Both the position numbers and the translations under genes were made by a program. A DNA stretch of 64,000 nt from Parasphingorhabdus litoris DSM 22379 (lineage in GTDB: Bacteria > Pseudomonadota > Alphaproteobacteria > Sphingomonadales > Sphingomonadaceae), in NCBI RefSeq assembly GCF_020906275.1, contig NZ_CP086727.1, positions 1,426,001 through 1,490,000 of the forward strand. Reading direction: 5' to 3'. Positions 8,590 through 17,535 of the stretch are shown in pieces. The notes beneath the pieces are model-generated. The model was not told the origin of the DNA. It ran no database searches and saw nothing but the letters and a program-made list of their open reading frames with translations. Position 1 is the stretch's first letter. Each line of letters begins with the position of its first letter.

Positions 8590-9534
8590 ATGCCTTCTTC
8601 TGACAGCTCTTCTATCGATCCGAATATGATCAAGACCTGTTCCATATGGCGGGCGTTGGAAATACTGGGCGATACGCCGATTTTGTTGATCCTTGAATCT
8701 ATTTGGATGGGTTCAACTCGTTTCACTCAACTGAGGGAAAGAACCGGTCTTCAAAAAGCACTTTTATCTAACCGACTGAGTCGTCTCATCAAGGCAGATA
8801 TATTACGCAAAGACTCCGATAATGGGTCGTCAAAGCACCGCCAATATGGATTGACAGGGAAGGGCGTGGACTTGTTTCCCACCGTTTTGACTCTCTATGT
8901 CTGGGAGCGCAAATGGGGCACCGCGGACATGCGCCGTAATCTCGAATTACGGCATGAGAGCTGTGGCGCGGTGCTAAAACCAGTTCCGGTTTGTGGGGCC
9001 TGTAAGCAGAGTTTCGGTTTGGATGAAGTCTCGTTTGTTGAAGGTCCGGGTATCGGGCTGATGCCGGCATCATATAGCCGTCGCCGCAATCAAGTGAGTT
9101 TTCAGTCAGATCAGCCCTCGTTGCTACGCGGGTCCGTAGAGATATTGGGAGATCGTTGGTCAGCGCTCATCATGCGGGCAATATTTACCGGGCTGAATCG
9201 TTTTGATGGGATTACGGCCGACACAGGGGCAGCACCCGCGATATTATCCGATCGTCTGAAGACTCTGGTTGAATCCGAAGTGCTGAAGTCGGTTCCCTAT
9301 CAACAAAATCCAGTCCGCAATGACTATTTCCTGACCAAGAAGGGGTTCGATTATTATTCGGTCATCATGATGCTGATGTTGTGGGGTGACAAATATTATG
9401 GTGCCGCAGAAGGCCCTCCGGTATTGTTGACGCACACCACATGCGCACAGCGACTTATCCCTGAAATCGCTTGCGGCCATTGCAAAGAGACGGTCTGTCC
9501 TCAGTCGGTAACGATCACCGGACTGAAAAACTAA
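8590..9534 (+). CDS. Tandem HxlR-type winged-helix regulator with two cysteine clusters
   Basis: A 314-residue protein made of two HxlR domains in series. The first (about 15-110) has CSIWRALEILGDTPILLILES and ends in LTLYVWERKW. The second (about 180-275) has SVEILGDRWSALIMRAIFTG and ends in MMLMLWGDKYYG. Each is followed by a cysteine set (HESCGAVLKPVPVCGACK and HTTCAQRLIPEIACGHCK) that could bind zinc. Ordinary HxlR proteins have one domain and about 110-150 residues, so this is a fused duplicate able to act as an intramolecular dimer. ATG 8590 is preferred to TTG 8509 because the family sequence begins after it. An inverted repeat lies immediately upstream. Likely targets are itself, the divergent thiolase and the downstream oxygenase cluster. 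Confidence 0.85.
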   Translation: MPSSDSSSIDPNMIKTCSIWRALEILGDTPILLILESIWMGSTRFTQLRERTGLQKALLSNRLSRLIKADILRKDSDNGSSKHRQYGLTGKGVDLFPTVLTLYVWERKWGTADMRRNLELRHESCGAVLKPVPVCGACKQSFGLDEVSFVEGPGIGLMPASYSRRRNQVSFQSDQPSLLRGSVEILGDRWSALIMRAIFTGLNRFDGITADTGAAPAILSDRLKTLVESEVLKSVPYQQNPVRNDYFLTKKGFDYYSVIMMLMLWGDKYYGAAEGPPVLLTHTTCAQRLIPEIACGHCKETVCPQSVTITGLKN

Positions 9535-9593
9535 CCTAACAAACAAACGCTTAGCATAGCAGTTCTAAAACGGGAGCAATTCCGCTTGACCCA

Positions 9594-11114
9594 ATGGCAC
9601 CGATGCGTGATAGCTCAGTGACTTCTATAAACATACCAAATGTGGAGTCACGAAATTTGCCCCAGCTCGTCAATCGCGTAAACGCGACCCTTTCCGAGAA
9701 TGACCACCCCTATCTCAACGGAGCGTGGACCCCGAATTTTGATGAATATGACGCCGATGACATGGCAGTTATCGGAGAGATTCCGGCTGATATTGACGGG
9801 GTTTATATTCGTAACACCGAGAACCCCGTACATGACGCCATCGGTCGCTATCACCCATTTGATGGCGATGGCATGCTCCATATGATGCGCCTGTCTGGCG
9901 GCAAAGCGGAATATAGAAACCGCTTCATCCGCACGCGCGCTTTTGAGGCTGAAGCAGAAGCCGAACGATCATTGTGGATTGGCTGTATGGGCAATCCCAA
10001 GAAATCGGAACGTAGCGGCTGGGGCGCGCATGGCCACATCAAGGATAGTTCTTCAACGGACGTCGTAGTTCATGCGGGCAATATCCTCTCGACATTCTGG
10101 CAATGTGGCGAAGGCTATCGGTTGGATCCTCACACGTTGGACACTTTGGGAATTGAAGGCTGGGCACCGATTGATGGGATATCCGCTCATCCCAAGCTCG
10201 ACCCGGCAACAGGCGAACTACTATTCTTCAATTATTCTACCCACGCGCCCTATATGCACTACGGCGTTGTCGGGGCAGATAATAAACTCAAGCATTACAT
10301 CCCGGTAGCCTTGCCTGCGCCACGTTTGCCGCATGATATGTGCTTTTCGCAAAACTATTCGATCCTGAATGATTTTCCGATGTTCTGGCCGCAGGCGATG
10401 CTGGACAATGGATTTTATATTCCGGTCTTTGACAAAACGATGAAATCGCGTTTCGCTGTTGTTCCTCGCTTTGGCAATCCAAAGGATATCCAGTGGTTTG
10501 AAGCTGAATCTACCTATGTTCTGCACTTCATGAATGCTTATGAAGAGGGCGACGAACTGATCATGGATGGCTATTTTCAAGAAGATCCACGGCCCGATCC
10601 CCTGCAGTCGATGCCAGGCGAATATCAGGCCATGGGCGCCAATCTCGATCTTCATTCGCTGAAGACCCATTTGCACCGCTGGCGGTTCAATCTGAGCACC
10701 GGAAAGACTGAAGAAGAACGGTTATATGATGACGAGATTGTTGAGTTCGGAACTATCAACCCGGCCTATGCTGGCAAAAAACATCGTTATGTTTATAGCG
10801 TGACCGGCGAGGATGGTTATTTCCTCTTTACCGGCATGATCAAGCATGATCTCGAAACTGGTGCGACCCGGCATTATGAATTTGGCGAAGGCCGTTATGG
10901 TTCAGAGGCCCCTTTCATTGCGCGCAAAAATGCGACATCAGAGGATGACGGCTATCTGATTAGCTTCATTACCGATATGAATCTCGATCGCTCAGAATGT
11001 GTGATATTGGATGCCAAGAATATTGAGGCGGGTCCGGTTTGCCAGATCATCCTGCCCCATCGGATTTGCAGCGGCACCCATGCAGTTTGGGCCGATGCTG
11101 ATGAATTGAAATAG
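9594..11114 (+). CDS. Carotenoid cleavage dioxygenase family protein
   Basis: A 506-residue seven-bladed propeller oxygenase of the RPE65/CCD/lignostilbene dioxygenase family, which uses Fe(II) bound by four histidines to cleave a C=C bond. Candidate ligands are visible in order: ISAHPKLDP, RLPHDMCFSQNYS, YVLHFMNAYEE and the C-terminal SGTHAVW. The N-terminal family motif IRNTENPVHDAIGRYHPFDGDGMLH is present in outline. No signal peptide is seen, so it is cytoplasmic. No good Shine-Dalgarno is placed before ATG 9594. The thiolase gene follows after 11 bp, which argues for an operon in which the cleavage product is degraded through CoA esters. The substrate (carotenoid, stilbene or phenylpropanoid) cannot be told. 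Confidence 0.88.
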   Translation: MAPMRDSSVTSINIPNVESRNLPQLVNRVNATLSENDHPYLNGAWTPNFDEYDADDMAVIGEIPADIDGVYIRNTENPVHDAIGRYHPFDGDGMLHMMRLSGGKAEYRNRFIRTRAFEAEAEAERSLWIGCMGNPKKSERSGWGAHGHIKDSSSTDVVVHAGNILSTFWQCGEGYRLDPHTLDTLGIEGWAPIDGISAHPKLDPATGELLFFNYSTHAPYMHYGVVGADNKLKHYIPVALPAPRLPHDMCFSQNYSILNDFPMFWPQAMLDNGFYIPVFDKTMKSRFAVVPRFGNPKDIQWFEAESTYVLHFMNAYEEGDELIMDGYFQEDPRPDPLQSMPGEYQAMGANLDLHSLKTHLHRWRFNLSTGKTEEERLYDDEIVEFGTINPAYAGKKHRYVYSVTGEDGYFLFTGMIKHDLETGATRHYEFGEGRYGSEAPFIARKNATSEDDGYLISFITDMNLDRSECVILDAKNIEAGPVCQIILPHRICSGTHAVWADADELK

Positions 11115-11125
11115 AGGAGACAGGC

Positions 11126-12355
11126 GTGTCACAGAATATCTATATATTGGGCGGCCATCAGACGGATTTTGCCCAAAACTGGACGCGCGAAGACAAGTCT
11201 CTTTTCGATCTATTCGCCACCACTGTGCTCACAGCGTTGGAAAAAACCGGATTGGACCCAAAAGATATCGAAGTCGGTCATGTCGGTAATTTTGTCGCCG
11301 AACTGTTTACTGGCCAAGGCATGCTCGGCGGCTTTTTCGGCCATGTGCACAAGGATTTTTCCGGCATGCCCGCCTCACGCCACGAAGGGGCCTGTGCCTC
11401 GGGCTCACTGGCCATATTGGGTGCGATGACCGATATCGAGAGCGGTCGCTATGATCTCGCCTGCGTCGCGGGTGTCGAGTTGATGCGCAATGTTTCCGGT
11501 GGTCAGGCGGCGGATAATCTTGGCGCGGCCATTTTTGTCGGCGAAGAGGGTCAGAATGCCAAATATATCTGGCCGGCGATGTTCTCTGATCTCGCTGAAG
11601 AATATGACCGCCGTTATGGCCTGCGTCACGAACATCTGATGGAAATTTCCAAAACCAATTTCGACAATGCCCGGCGCAATCCCAACGCGCAAAGCCGCAA
11701 TTGGCAATTTGAAGAGAAGAGCTTTACCGCCGATGACGACTATAATCCGGTGATCGAAGGCTGGATGCGGCGTCAGGATTGTGGACAGGTTTCCGATGGC
11801 GCTGCGGTTGTCTTTCTGGCCTCCGAAGCGCGCGCCAAACAATATGCTGATCGTCGCGGTATTCCGCTTGAAAGTCTTGCCCAGATCAAGGGGTGGGGCC
11901 ATACGACAGCGCCCATGCTGATGCAGACGAAATTGGTAGATAGTGCCAATGATGACTATGTTTTACCATGGACTCGCAAAGCGATTACCGATGCTTATCG
12001 GCGTGCAGGTATCAGCGGGCCGGATCAGTTGGATGTCATCGAAACCCATGATTGTTTCTCCGTTACTGAATATATGGCCATCGAGCATTTTGGGATCACC
12101 GCCCCCGGTGAAGCATGGAAGGCCATCGAGCAAGGCGTCATTGGATTCGACGGCAACCTGCCAATCAACCCTTCTGGCGGTTTGATCGGCATGGGTCATC
12201 CGGTTGGTGCAACTGGGGTTCGCATGATGCTGGATGCATCTAAGCAAGTCACTGGAAATGCAGGTGATTATCAGGTAGAAGGTGCCGCAACAGTCGGAAC
12301 CTTCAACGTTGGAGGCTCCGGCACCACTAATTGCGCATTCGTCGTGGGAGCCTGA
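11126..12355 (+). CDS. SCP2/SCPx-type thiolase
   Basis: A 409-residue thiolase-superfamily protein of the nonspecific-lipid-transfer/SCPx branch. The nucleophile is in HEGACASGSLAILGAM, the histidine motif is GGLIGMGHPVGATGVR, and ETHDCFSVTEYM is characteristic of this branch. The C-terminus ends GGSGTTNCAFVVG where classical thiolases have a catalytic CxG. Such enzymes cleave branched or steroid-side-chain 3-ketoacyl-CoA in several actinobacterial and proteobacterial pathways. GTG 11126 is preceded by AGGAGA. It sits between the CCD-family oxygenase and a DUF1295 membrane protein with very short gaps, so one transcript is likely. Confidence 0.85.
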   Translation: MSQNIYILGGHQTDFAQNWTREDKSLFDLFATTVLTALEKTGLDPKDIEVGHVGNFVAELFTGQGMLGGFFGHVHKDFSGMPASRHEGACASGSLAILGAMTDIESGRYDLACVAGVELMRNVSGGQAADNLGAAIFVGEEGQNAKYIWPAMFSDLAEEYDRRYGLRHEHLMEISKTNFDNARRNPNAQSRNWQFEEKSFTADDDYNPVIEGWMRRQDCGQVSDGAAVVFLASEARAKQYADRRGIPLESLAQIKGWGHTTAPMLMQTKLVDSANDDYVLPWTRKAITDAYRRAGISGPDQLDVIETHDCFSVTEYMAIEHFGITAPGEAWKAIEQGVIGFDGNLPINPSGGLIGMGHPVGATGVRMMLDASKQVTGNAGDYQVEGAATVGTFNVGGSGTTNCAFVVGA

Positions 12356-12357
12356 TC

Positions 12358-13224
12358 ATGAACCCGAAATTATTCATCGCACTGGTTGTGACAGTGCTCA
12401 TCGGCGGGCTGGTCGCCCTTGCTGGCAGCCAGGGCGGAGCGGTGGCTGGCGGCATTCCGGTATTTTTGATCTGCGGGATCATGGCTTTTGGCATTAACTG
12501 GTTGGCGTTCGTTCCAGCCAATGCCGCGAAGACTGAGAAATATTATGATCTGACGGGTTCTTTTACCTATCTGTCTTTGATGGTCGTTGCTGCTGTTCTG
12601 TCTGCACCGTTGGATTTGCGCTCGATCATTATCGCTGTGATAGTGGTAATCTGGGCCTTGCGACTGGGATCATTCCTGTTTCTGCGTATTCGCGACGATG
12701 GCGGTGATCAGCGCTTTGATGAGATCAAGAAATCCCCAGCCCGGTTCTTTCTTACCTGGACGCTCCAAGGGATATGGGTCCTGCTAACGGCTGCTAGCGC
12801 TCTAGTCATCATCACCAACAGCACGCGATTGCCATTGGATATATTCGCCTTTGTCGGCATTGGCTTATGGATCGTAGGCTTTGCGATTGAAGTGATCTCG
12901 GACAGACAGAAACGCGAATTTCGCAAAGTGTCCGAGAACAAAGGACGCTTCATTTCTACCGGCCTATGGGCATGGTCCCGGCACCCCAATTATTTCGGAG
13001 AGATATTATTGTGGACCGGTGTGACTGTTGCATCCTTGCCCGTACTCAGTGGCTGGCAGTGGGTGACTTTGATCTCGCCTATATTCGTTGCCTTCCTGAT
13101 CATTCGCATCAGCGGTGTGCCAAAACTGGAAGCGCACGCGAAAAAGAAATGGGGCGATGAAAAGGAATATCAGGACTATGTCGCGTCTGTTCCGCTGGTC
13201 ATCCCGCGACCGCCGCGAGGTTGA
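12358..13224 (+). CDS. DUF1295 / steroid 5-alpha-reductase-like membrane protein
   Basis: A 288-residue polytopic protein with about seven hydrophobic segments. The C-terminal signature WSRHPNYFGEILLW (near residue 210) is shared by DUF1295 proteins, steroid 5-alpha reductases and isoprenylcysteine methyltransferases. These are membrane enzymes using NADPH or SAM on hydrophobic substrates. ATG 12358 lies two bases after the thiolase stop, and GGAG precedes it. The earlier in-frame start at 12331 would sit inside the thiolase. Its position in the CCD-oxygenase/thiolase cluster suggests action on a terpenoid or steroid-like substrate; this is inference, since DUF1295 proteins are often biochemically uncharacterised. 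Confidence 0.82.
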   Translation: MNPKLFIALVVTVLIGGLVALAGSQGGAVAGGIPVFLICGIMAFGINWLAFVPANAAKTEKYYDLTGSFTYLSLMVVAAVLSAPLDLRSIIIAVIVVIWALRLGSFLFLRIRDDGGDQRFDEIKKSPARFFLTWTLQGIWVLLTAASALVIITNSTRLPLDIFAFVGIGLWIVGFAIEVISDRQKREFRKVSENKGRFISTGLWAWSRHPNYFGEILLWTGVTVASLPVLSGWQWVTLISPIFVAFLIIRISGVPKLEAHAKKKWGDEKEYQDYVASVPLVIPRPPRG

Positions 13225-13348
13225 CGTTCAAATCTGTGCAGGATGAGCCGCAGCGGCGTTTTCATCGCGATCCTGACCCTTATCCAAATGCAGCATGGCG
13301 ATCCGCGTTGCGCTGTCTATGGTGCATCTGATTAAAGGATGAGAGCAT

Positions 13349-15055
13349 ATGACGATGGAACACGATCTGGTTATTCGAGGCGGTACAATTGCCGATGGAA
13401 GTGGCGGTGATCTGATCAAAGGCGATATAGCGATAAGTGATGGCAAGATTACCGCAATTGGTGTGGTTAGCGGTACCGGCCATGAGGAAATTGATGCCAA
13501 AGATCGTATCGTAACGCCTGGCTTCATTGATGTGCACACCCACTATGATGGGCAATGCATCTGGGCAGAGGAATTGAGCCCGTCATCCTCTCACGGCGTG
13601 ACCACTGCAGTTATGGGCAATTGCGGTGTAGGATTCGCACCTTGCCGCAAAGAGGATCACGATTTGCTGATCAATGTCATGGAAGGCGTTGAGGATATTC
13701 CCGGCGTGGTGATGGCTGATGGGCTTCCGTGGAACTGGGAAACATTTCCAGAATATCTCGACACGGTCGCGAAGGGCAAGCGTGATATTGATGTGGCGGC
13801 CTATCTGCCGCACTCGCCGCTTCGGGTGTATGCCATGGGCGAGCGCGGTGCCTCAAGAGAGCCAGCCAATGCTGAAGATCTGGCGCTTATGCGCAAGCTG
13901 TCGAAAGAAGCTATCGAAGCAGGTGCGCTGGGATTTGCAACGTCGCGCCTTTCGATACACAAGACAGCAGACGGTGGTAGCATTCCAACCTTTGAAGCTG
14001 ACATTGCTGAACTAGAAGCAATTTGTGGCGGCATGGCAGATGCTGGAACAGGAACGTTTCAAGTGGTATTGGATGCCTTTGTCGGTTGGGACAAAGAATA
14101 TCAGGTGATCGAACGAGTGGTTGAATCTAGCGGCCGTCCCGCCACCTTTACTCTGGCGTCGGGAAATGATGCACCGCCCCGTTGGCGCAAAGTACTGGAT
14201 ATGATTGATCAGACCAATGCCAGTGGCGGCAAAGCAACAGCTCAAATAATGCCGCGCCCAATTGGCCTGATTGCAGGCCTTGAATTGACAGTGCATCCCT
14301 TCGTGCTGTGCCCAAGTTGGAAAAAAATTGCTAACCTCTCGATTGAACAGCAGGTTGCCGCGATGCGAGATCCCGAATTGCGCCAGGCTTTGATTACGGA
14401 GGACTTTGAAAGAGGTCATCCGTTCAATGAGCTGGCAAGGGACTGGGATTGGCTATTCCCGCTTGACGATCCGCCGGACTATGCACCGTCAAAAGAAATG
14501 AGCATGGCTGGGCAGGCGGCCGCCAAAGGCTGCTCACCTCAAGAGATTGCCTATGACAGGTTGTTGGAAACTGAGGGTAAGGGGTTATTTCTTGCAGCTC
14601 TTGGTAATTATGAAAATGCCAAGCTTGATAGTGCTCATGAAATGCTGAGCCATCCCCATTGTATTCCTGGACTTGGCGATGGTGGTGCCCACTATGGTGC
14701 TATATGCGATGCCAGCTACTCAACTTATTTGCTGACACAATTTGTTCAGAAACCTGGCGAGCTCCAATTTGATCTCGCTGAAGCTGTGCATATGCTGTCA
14801 CATAAGGCCGCCAAAGCGGTGGGTCTGCCCGATCGCGGTTTGCTGAAGCCAGGCGCGAAAGCCGATCTCAACGTAATCGATCTGCAAGGCTTGAAGCTAC
14901 ATTTGCCAGAAATCGTCCATGATTTGCCCGCTGGCGGACAGCGTCTACACCAGCGCGCTACAGGCTATGATGCTACCATTGTTTCTGGTGAAGTGATCCG
15001 TCGATTTGATCAGTCGACCGGTGCAAGGCCCGGGCAATTGATCAGAAATGGCTGA
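13349..15055 (+). CDS. N-acyl-D-amino-acid deacylase family amidohydrolase
   Basis: A 568-residue metal-dependent hydrolase of the D-aminoacylase branch. It begins with the beta-sandwich strand DLVIRGGTIADGSG. The zinc site HTHYDGQ (near residue 65) is followed by the family's SHGVTTAVMGNCGVGFAP. Later segments include TLASGNDAPP and GLGDGGAHYGAICDASYS, and the C-terminal urease-like strand is GLLKPGAKADLNVID. No signal peptide is seen. AAGGATGAG lies upstream of ATG 13349; ATG 13355 is possible. The gap to the DUF1295 gene is 124 bp, so cotranscription is uncertain. True substrates of this branch vary widely, so the amide hydrolysed is unknown. Confidence 0.87.
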   Translation: MTMEHDLVIRGGTIADGSGGDLIKGDIAISDGKITAIGVVSGTGHEEIDAKDRIVTPGFIDVHTHYDGQCIWAEELSPSSSHGVTTAVMGNCGVGFAPCRKEDHDLLINVMEGVEDIPGVVMADGLPWNWETFPEYLDTVAKGKRDIDVAAYLPHSPLRVYAMGERGASREPANAEDLALMRKLSKEAIEAGALGFATSRLSIHKTADGGSIPTFEADIAELEAICGGMADAGTGTFQVVLDAFVGWDKEYQVIERVVESSGRPATFTLASGNDAPPRWRKVLDMIDQTNASGGKATAQIMPRPIGLIAGLELTVHPFVLCPSWKKIANLSIEQQVAAMRDPELRQALITEDFERGHPFNELARDWDWLFPLDDPPDYAPSKEMSMAGQAAAKGCSPQEIAYDRLLETEGKGLFLAALGNYENAKLDSAHEMLSHPHCIPGLGDGGAHYGAICDASYSTYLLTQFVQKPGELQFDLAEAVHMLSHKAAKAVGLPDRGLLKPGAKADLNVIDLQGLKLHLPEIVHDLPAGGQRLHQRATGYDATIVSGEVIRRFDQSTGARPGQLIRNG

Positions 15056-15115
15056 TATCGAGGCTGCTCAATTGTATCGGTTTTGGGAGGTTTTTGCGCT
15101 TCATCCCGATAGCAA

Positions 15116-15787
15116 CTAGCGACGTGTGGCCAGCCATATCATGTGATGTGCACCGCGTTTGCCACGTGCGCGGACCGGGGTTTCCTCGACGGAGAAGCCC
15201 ACATCCGCCAATTTTCGTGTGAACTTTGCGTCTGGCGCGGAGGACCAGACTGCCAATATGCCACCTGGACGCAGCGCTTTTTGCGCAGTCTTTAGACCGG
15301 CGATGCTGTATAACCTGTCGTTGGGTGCATGGGTGATACCATCGGGTCCGTTATCCACATCAAGCAGGATGGCATCATAGTGAGCATTATTGTGAGTGAT
15401 CAGATCAAACACGTCGGTAGTTTCTACAGTGACACGCGGGTCGTCTAGACTACCATCAAATATCTCTGCCATCGGCCCGCGCGCCCATTGGACGACGGCG
15501 GGTACCAGCTCGGCCACGATGATCTCTGCCTTAGCGCTTAACAGGGGTAGGGCGGCGCGCAGGGTAAAGCCCATGCCGAGCCCGCCGATTAACAGGCGCG
15601 GTGCCGTTCGATCCGAAAGACGTTCGCAGGGCAGGGTGGCAAGCGCTTCCTCCGAACCGCTGAGGCGGCTGTTCATCAGCTCGTTGCTGCCCAGCATGAT
15701 CGAAAATTCATGGCCGCGCTGGAACAGCCGAAGCTCGCCCCCGCCATTGGGAATTTCGGCTCTGTCTAAAAGAACGCGGGGTGTCAC
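15116..15787 (-). CDS. Spermidine-synthase-like methyltransferase-fold protein
   Basis: A 223-residue Rossmann protein resembling the catalytic domain of spermidine synthases. The nucleotide-binding turn is RLLIGGLGMGFTLRAAL, then comes the acidic strand IIVAELVPAVVQWA, then DAILLDVDNGPDGI, with RPGGILAVWSS after it. It lacks the usual N-terminal beta-barrel and the polyamine site cannot be seen, so it may be a methyltransferase rather than a true spermidine synthase. GTG 15787 overlaps the stop of the upstream SDR gene (GTGA), indicating translational coupling. The longer frame starting at 15856 would lie inside the SDR gene. Confidence 0.75.
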   Translation of the reverse strand: MTPRVLLDRAEIPNGGGELRLFQRGHEFSIMLGSNELMNSRLSGSEEALATLPCERLSDRTAPRLLIGGLGMGFTLRAALPLLSAKAEIIVAELVPAVVQWARGPMAEIFDGSLDDPRVTVETTDVFDLITHNNAHYDAILLDVDNGPDGITHAPNDRLYSIAGLKTAQKALRPGGILAVWSSAPDAKFTRKLADVGFSVEETPVRARGKRGAHHMIWLATRR

Positions 15788-16503
15788 CGGACGAAGCTCG
15801 CACCATTGGCATCGAGGACGGCGCCGGTCATAGACGCGGGCGCTTCCAGTGCGCAATATTTGGCCATCGAAGCAATTTCCTCTGGCTGCGCAACGCGGCC
15901 GAGCGGGATGTCCTTGAGCAATTTGTCGCCGCCCCGGCTTTCCAGATAATCCTCTGCCATTCCGGTCATGGTAAAGCCAGGGCAGATGGCAAATGCCAAT
16001 ATCTCTTCGCTGGCATAGGCGCGAGCAATCGTCTTGGTCATCGCAACCATTCCGCCTTTTGATGCCGCATAATGCCAGTGGTCAGGGCTGTCCCCGCGAT
16101 AGGCTGCGCGGCTGGCGATATTCACGATCCGGCCTGTTGCCTGCTGATCCTGAAAATGCTGTACCGCCAATCGGCAAAGCTGTGCCGAGGCGGTGAGATT
16201 GATCTGCATGGTGCGGTTCCAGCTTTCCAGCCAGTCTGTATCGCTGCTCGCAATCGGGTTGGGATCAAAAACGCCGGCATTGTTGATCAACACATCAATC
16301 CGGCCATCCAGTCGGTCCAAGGCATCCTGCCACAATTGCGAGACGTCTTCCGGGTCCGCAAAATCCGATTGCAGCAGGCCAGCCTTGCCAGACGCGCTGT
16401 GTCCGACCGCCACAACATCACTGCCATCAAAACTGTCCAATATCGCCTTGCCAATGCCGCGGCTGGCGCCGGTTACCAATATATGTGTTTTTGCATCTGT
16501 CAT
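15784..16503 (-). CDS. SDR family NAD(P)-dependent oxidoreductase
   Basis: A 239-residue classical short-chain dehydrogenase. It has the cofactor motif VTGASRGIGKAIL near the N-terminus, the NNAG motif in VLINNAGVF, the catalytic Ser-Tyr-Lys as NIASRAAY...HYAASKGG, and a C-terminal LEAPASMTGAVLDANGA. The start is ATG 16503; GTG 16512 is also in frame. It overlaps the downstream spermidine-synthase-like gene by four bases. The oxidised or reduced substrate is not predictable from the sequence. It is divergent from the sdh operon, with 239 bp between the starts. Confidence 0.88.
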   Translation of the reverse strand: MTDAKTHILVTGASRGIGKAILDSFDGSDVVAVGHSASGKAGLLQSDFADPEDVSQLWQDALDRLDGRIDVLINNAGVFDPNPIASSDTDWLESWNRTMQINLTASAQLCRLAVQHFQDQQATGRIVNIASRAAYRGDSPDHWHYAASKGGMVAMTKTIARAYASEEILAFAICPGFTMTGMAEDYLESRGGDKLLKDIPLGRVAQPEEIASMAKYCALEAPASMTGAVLDANGASFVR

Positions 16504-16742
16504 GCTGTGCACGAATAGGGCTCACAGAGCCAAAGGTCCAACAAGAGATGCCGCAAGGCTCATAATTTTAATAGCGCTTTCGTGATTTGCACAAGCGATA
16601 CGCCAGTTTGCATCCAAAAACCGGACAGGCGGCGCATAAAAACCGCGCTATCCTGTTTGCATGCTGTCATGTTTTCGCTAAAGCACTGGTTCGTTTACGA
16701 AGACTCCGGCACGACGCGGAGTTTCTGATCAGGGGACTAAAA

Positions 16743-17141
16743 TTGGTTAAGCCAACGAACCGGCCATTGTCGCCGCATTTGGGAATTTATAAATGGGGTC
16801 CACATATGCTGGTCTCTATTCTGCACCGCGCTACGGGTGACGCGCTCGCTTTGCTGGGCGCACCGATATTGGTCTGGTGGCTTTACAGCATCTCAGCAGG
16901 ACCTGAATCCTACGAGTTTTTTGTCAGCATCATGACGACTATTCCCGGCTTCATCGTTATGATCGGGATGACCTTTGCCCTGTTCGAACATACATATTCC
17001 GGCCTGCGACACTTCGTGCTTGATGCTGGAGCAGGTTATGAACTTCAGACCAACAAATTGTGGTCCGCAGCGGTGCCAGTACTGGCATTGCTTTCCACAG
17101 CGGGGCTCTGGGCGTTTATTTCATCAAAACTGATTGGATAA
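16743..17141 (+). CDS. sdhC: Succinate dehydrogenase cytochrome b556 subunit
   Basis: A 132-residue membrane anchor of respiratory complex II. It starts at TTG 16743 with AGGGGA upstream and reads MVKPTNRPLSPHLGIYKWGPHML, matching the conserved RPLSPHL opening of SdhC. SILHRATGDALA contains the quinone-site Ser/Arg region. Three membrane helices follow, and the haem histidine is in GLRHFVLDAG. The longer in-frame extension upstream lacks family similarity. It is the first gene of sdhC-sdhD-sdhA. Confidence 0.92.
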   Translation: MVKPTNRPLSPHLGIYKWGPHMLVSILHRATGDALALLGAPILVWWLYSISAGPESYEFFVSIMTTIPGFIVMIGMTFALFEHTYSGLRHFVLDAGAGYELQTNKLWSAAVPVLALLSTAGLWAFISSKLIG

Positions 17142-17145
17142 GACG

Positions 17146-17535
17146 ATGGGATCAGGAACAAATTTAGGCAAGGTCCGGGGTCTTGGGTCGGCTCAGGAAG
17201 GTGCTCATCACTGGATCGTTCAGCGGGTGACCGCTGTTGGCAATCTTGCGTTGATCGGATGGCTGATCATTTCATTGCTGCGACTTCCCAATTACGAACA
17301 TGAACTGCTGATCGGCTGGTTATCTTCGCCGCTGGTTGCCGTTCCGATGATGTTGATGCTGATCAGTATATTCTGGCACTTGCGGCTTGGGTTGCAGGTC
17401 TTGATCGAGGATTATGTCCCCGATCACGGCATGAAATTCGGCCTTATCATCTTGCTTAACTTTTTCGCCATTGGCGGTGCAGCGCTGGGGATTTTCGCTG
17501 TCGCCAAGGTCGCCTTTACCGGAGTGGTCGCCTAA
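17146..17535 (+). CDS. sdhD: Succinate dehydrogenase hydrophobic membrane anchor subunit
   Basis: A 129-residue, three-helix membrane subunit of complex II. The N-terminal [19 protein letters not shown] is the usual SdhD lead-in, and [18 protein letters not shown] contains the second haem histidine and the conserved EDY motif. ATG 17146 lies four bases after the sdhC stop. The stop codon overlaps the sdhA start (TAATG), so the three subunits are translationally coupled. Confidence 0.92.
   Translation: MGSGTNLGKVRGLGSAQEGAHHWIVQRVTAVGNLALIGWLIISLLRLPNYEHELLIGWLSSPLVAVPMMLMLISIFWHLRLGLQVLIEDYVPDHGMKFGLIILLNFFAIGGAALGIFAVAKVAFTGVVA

Noticed and set aside
13226..13245. GTTCAAATC resembling a tRNA T-loop
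   Set aside because: No acceptor, D or anticodon stem fits around it. No tRNA was found.
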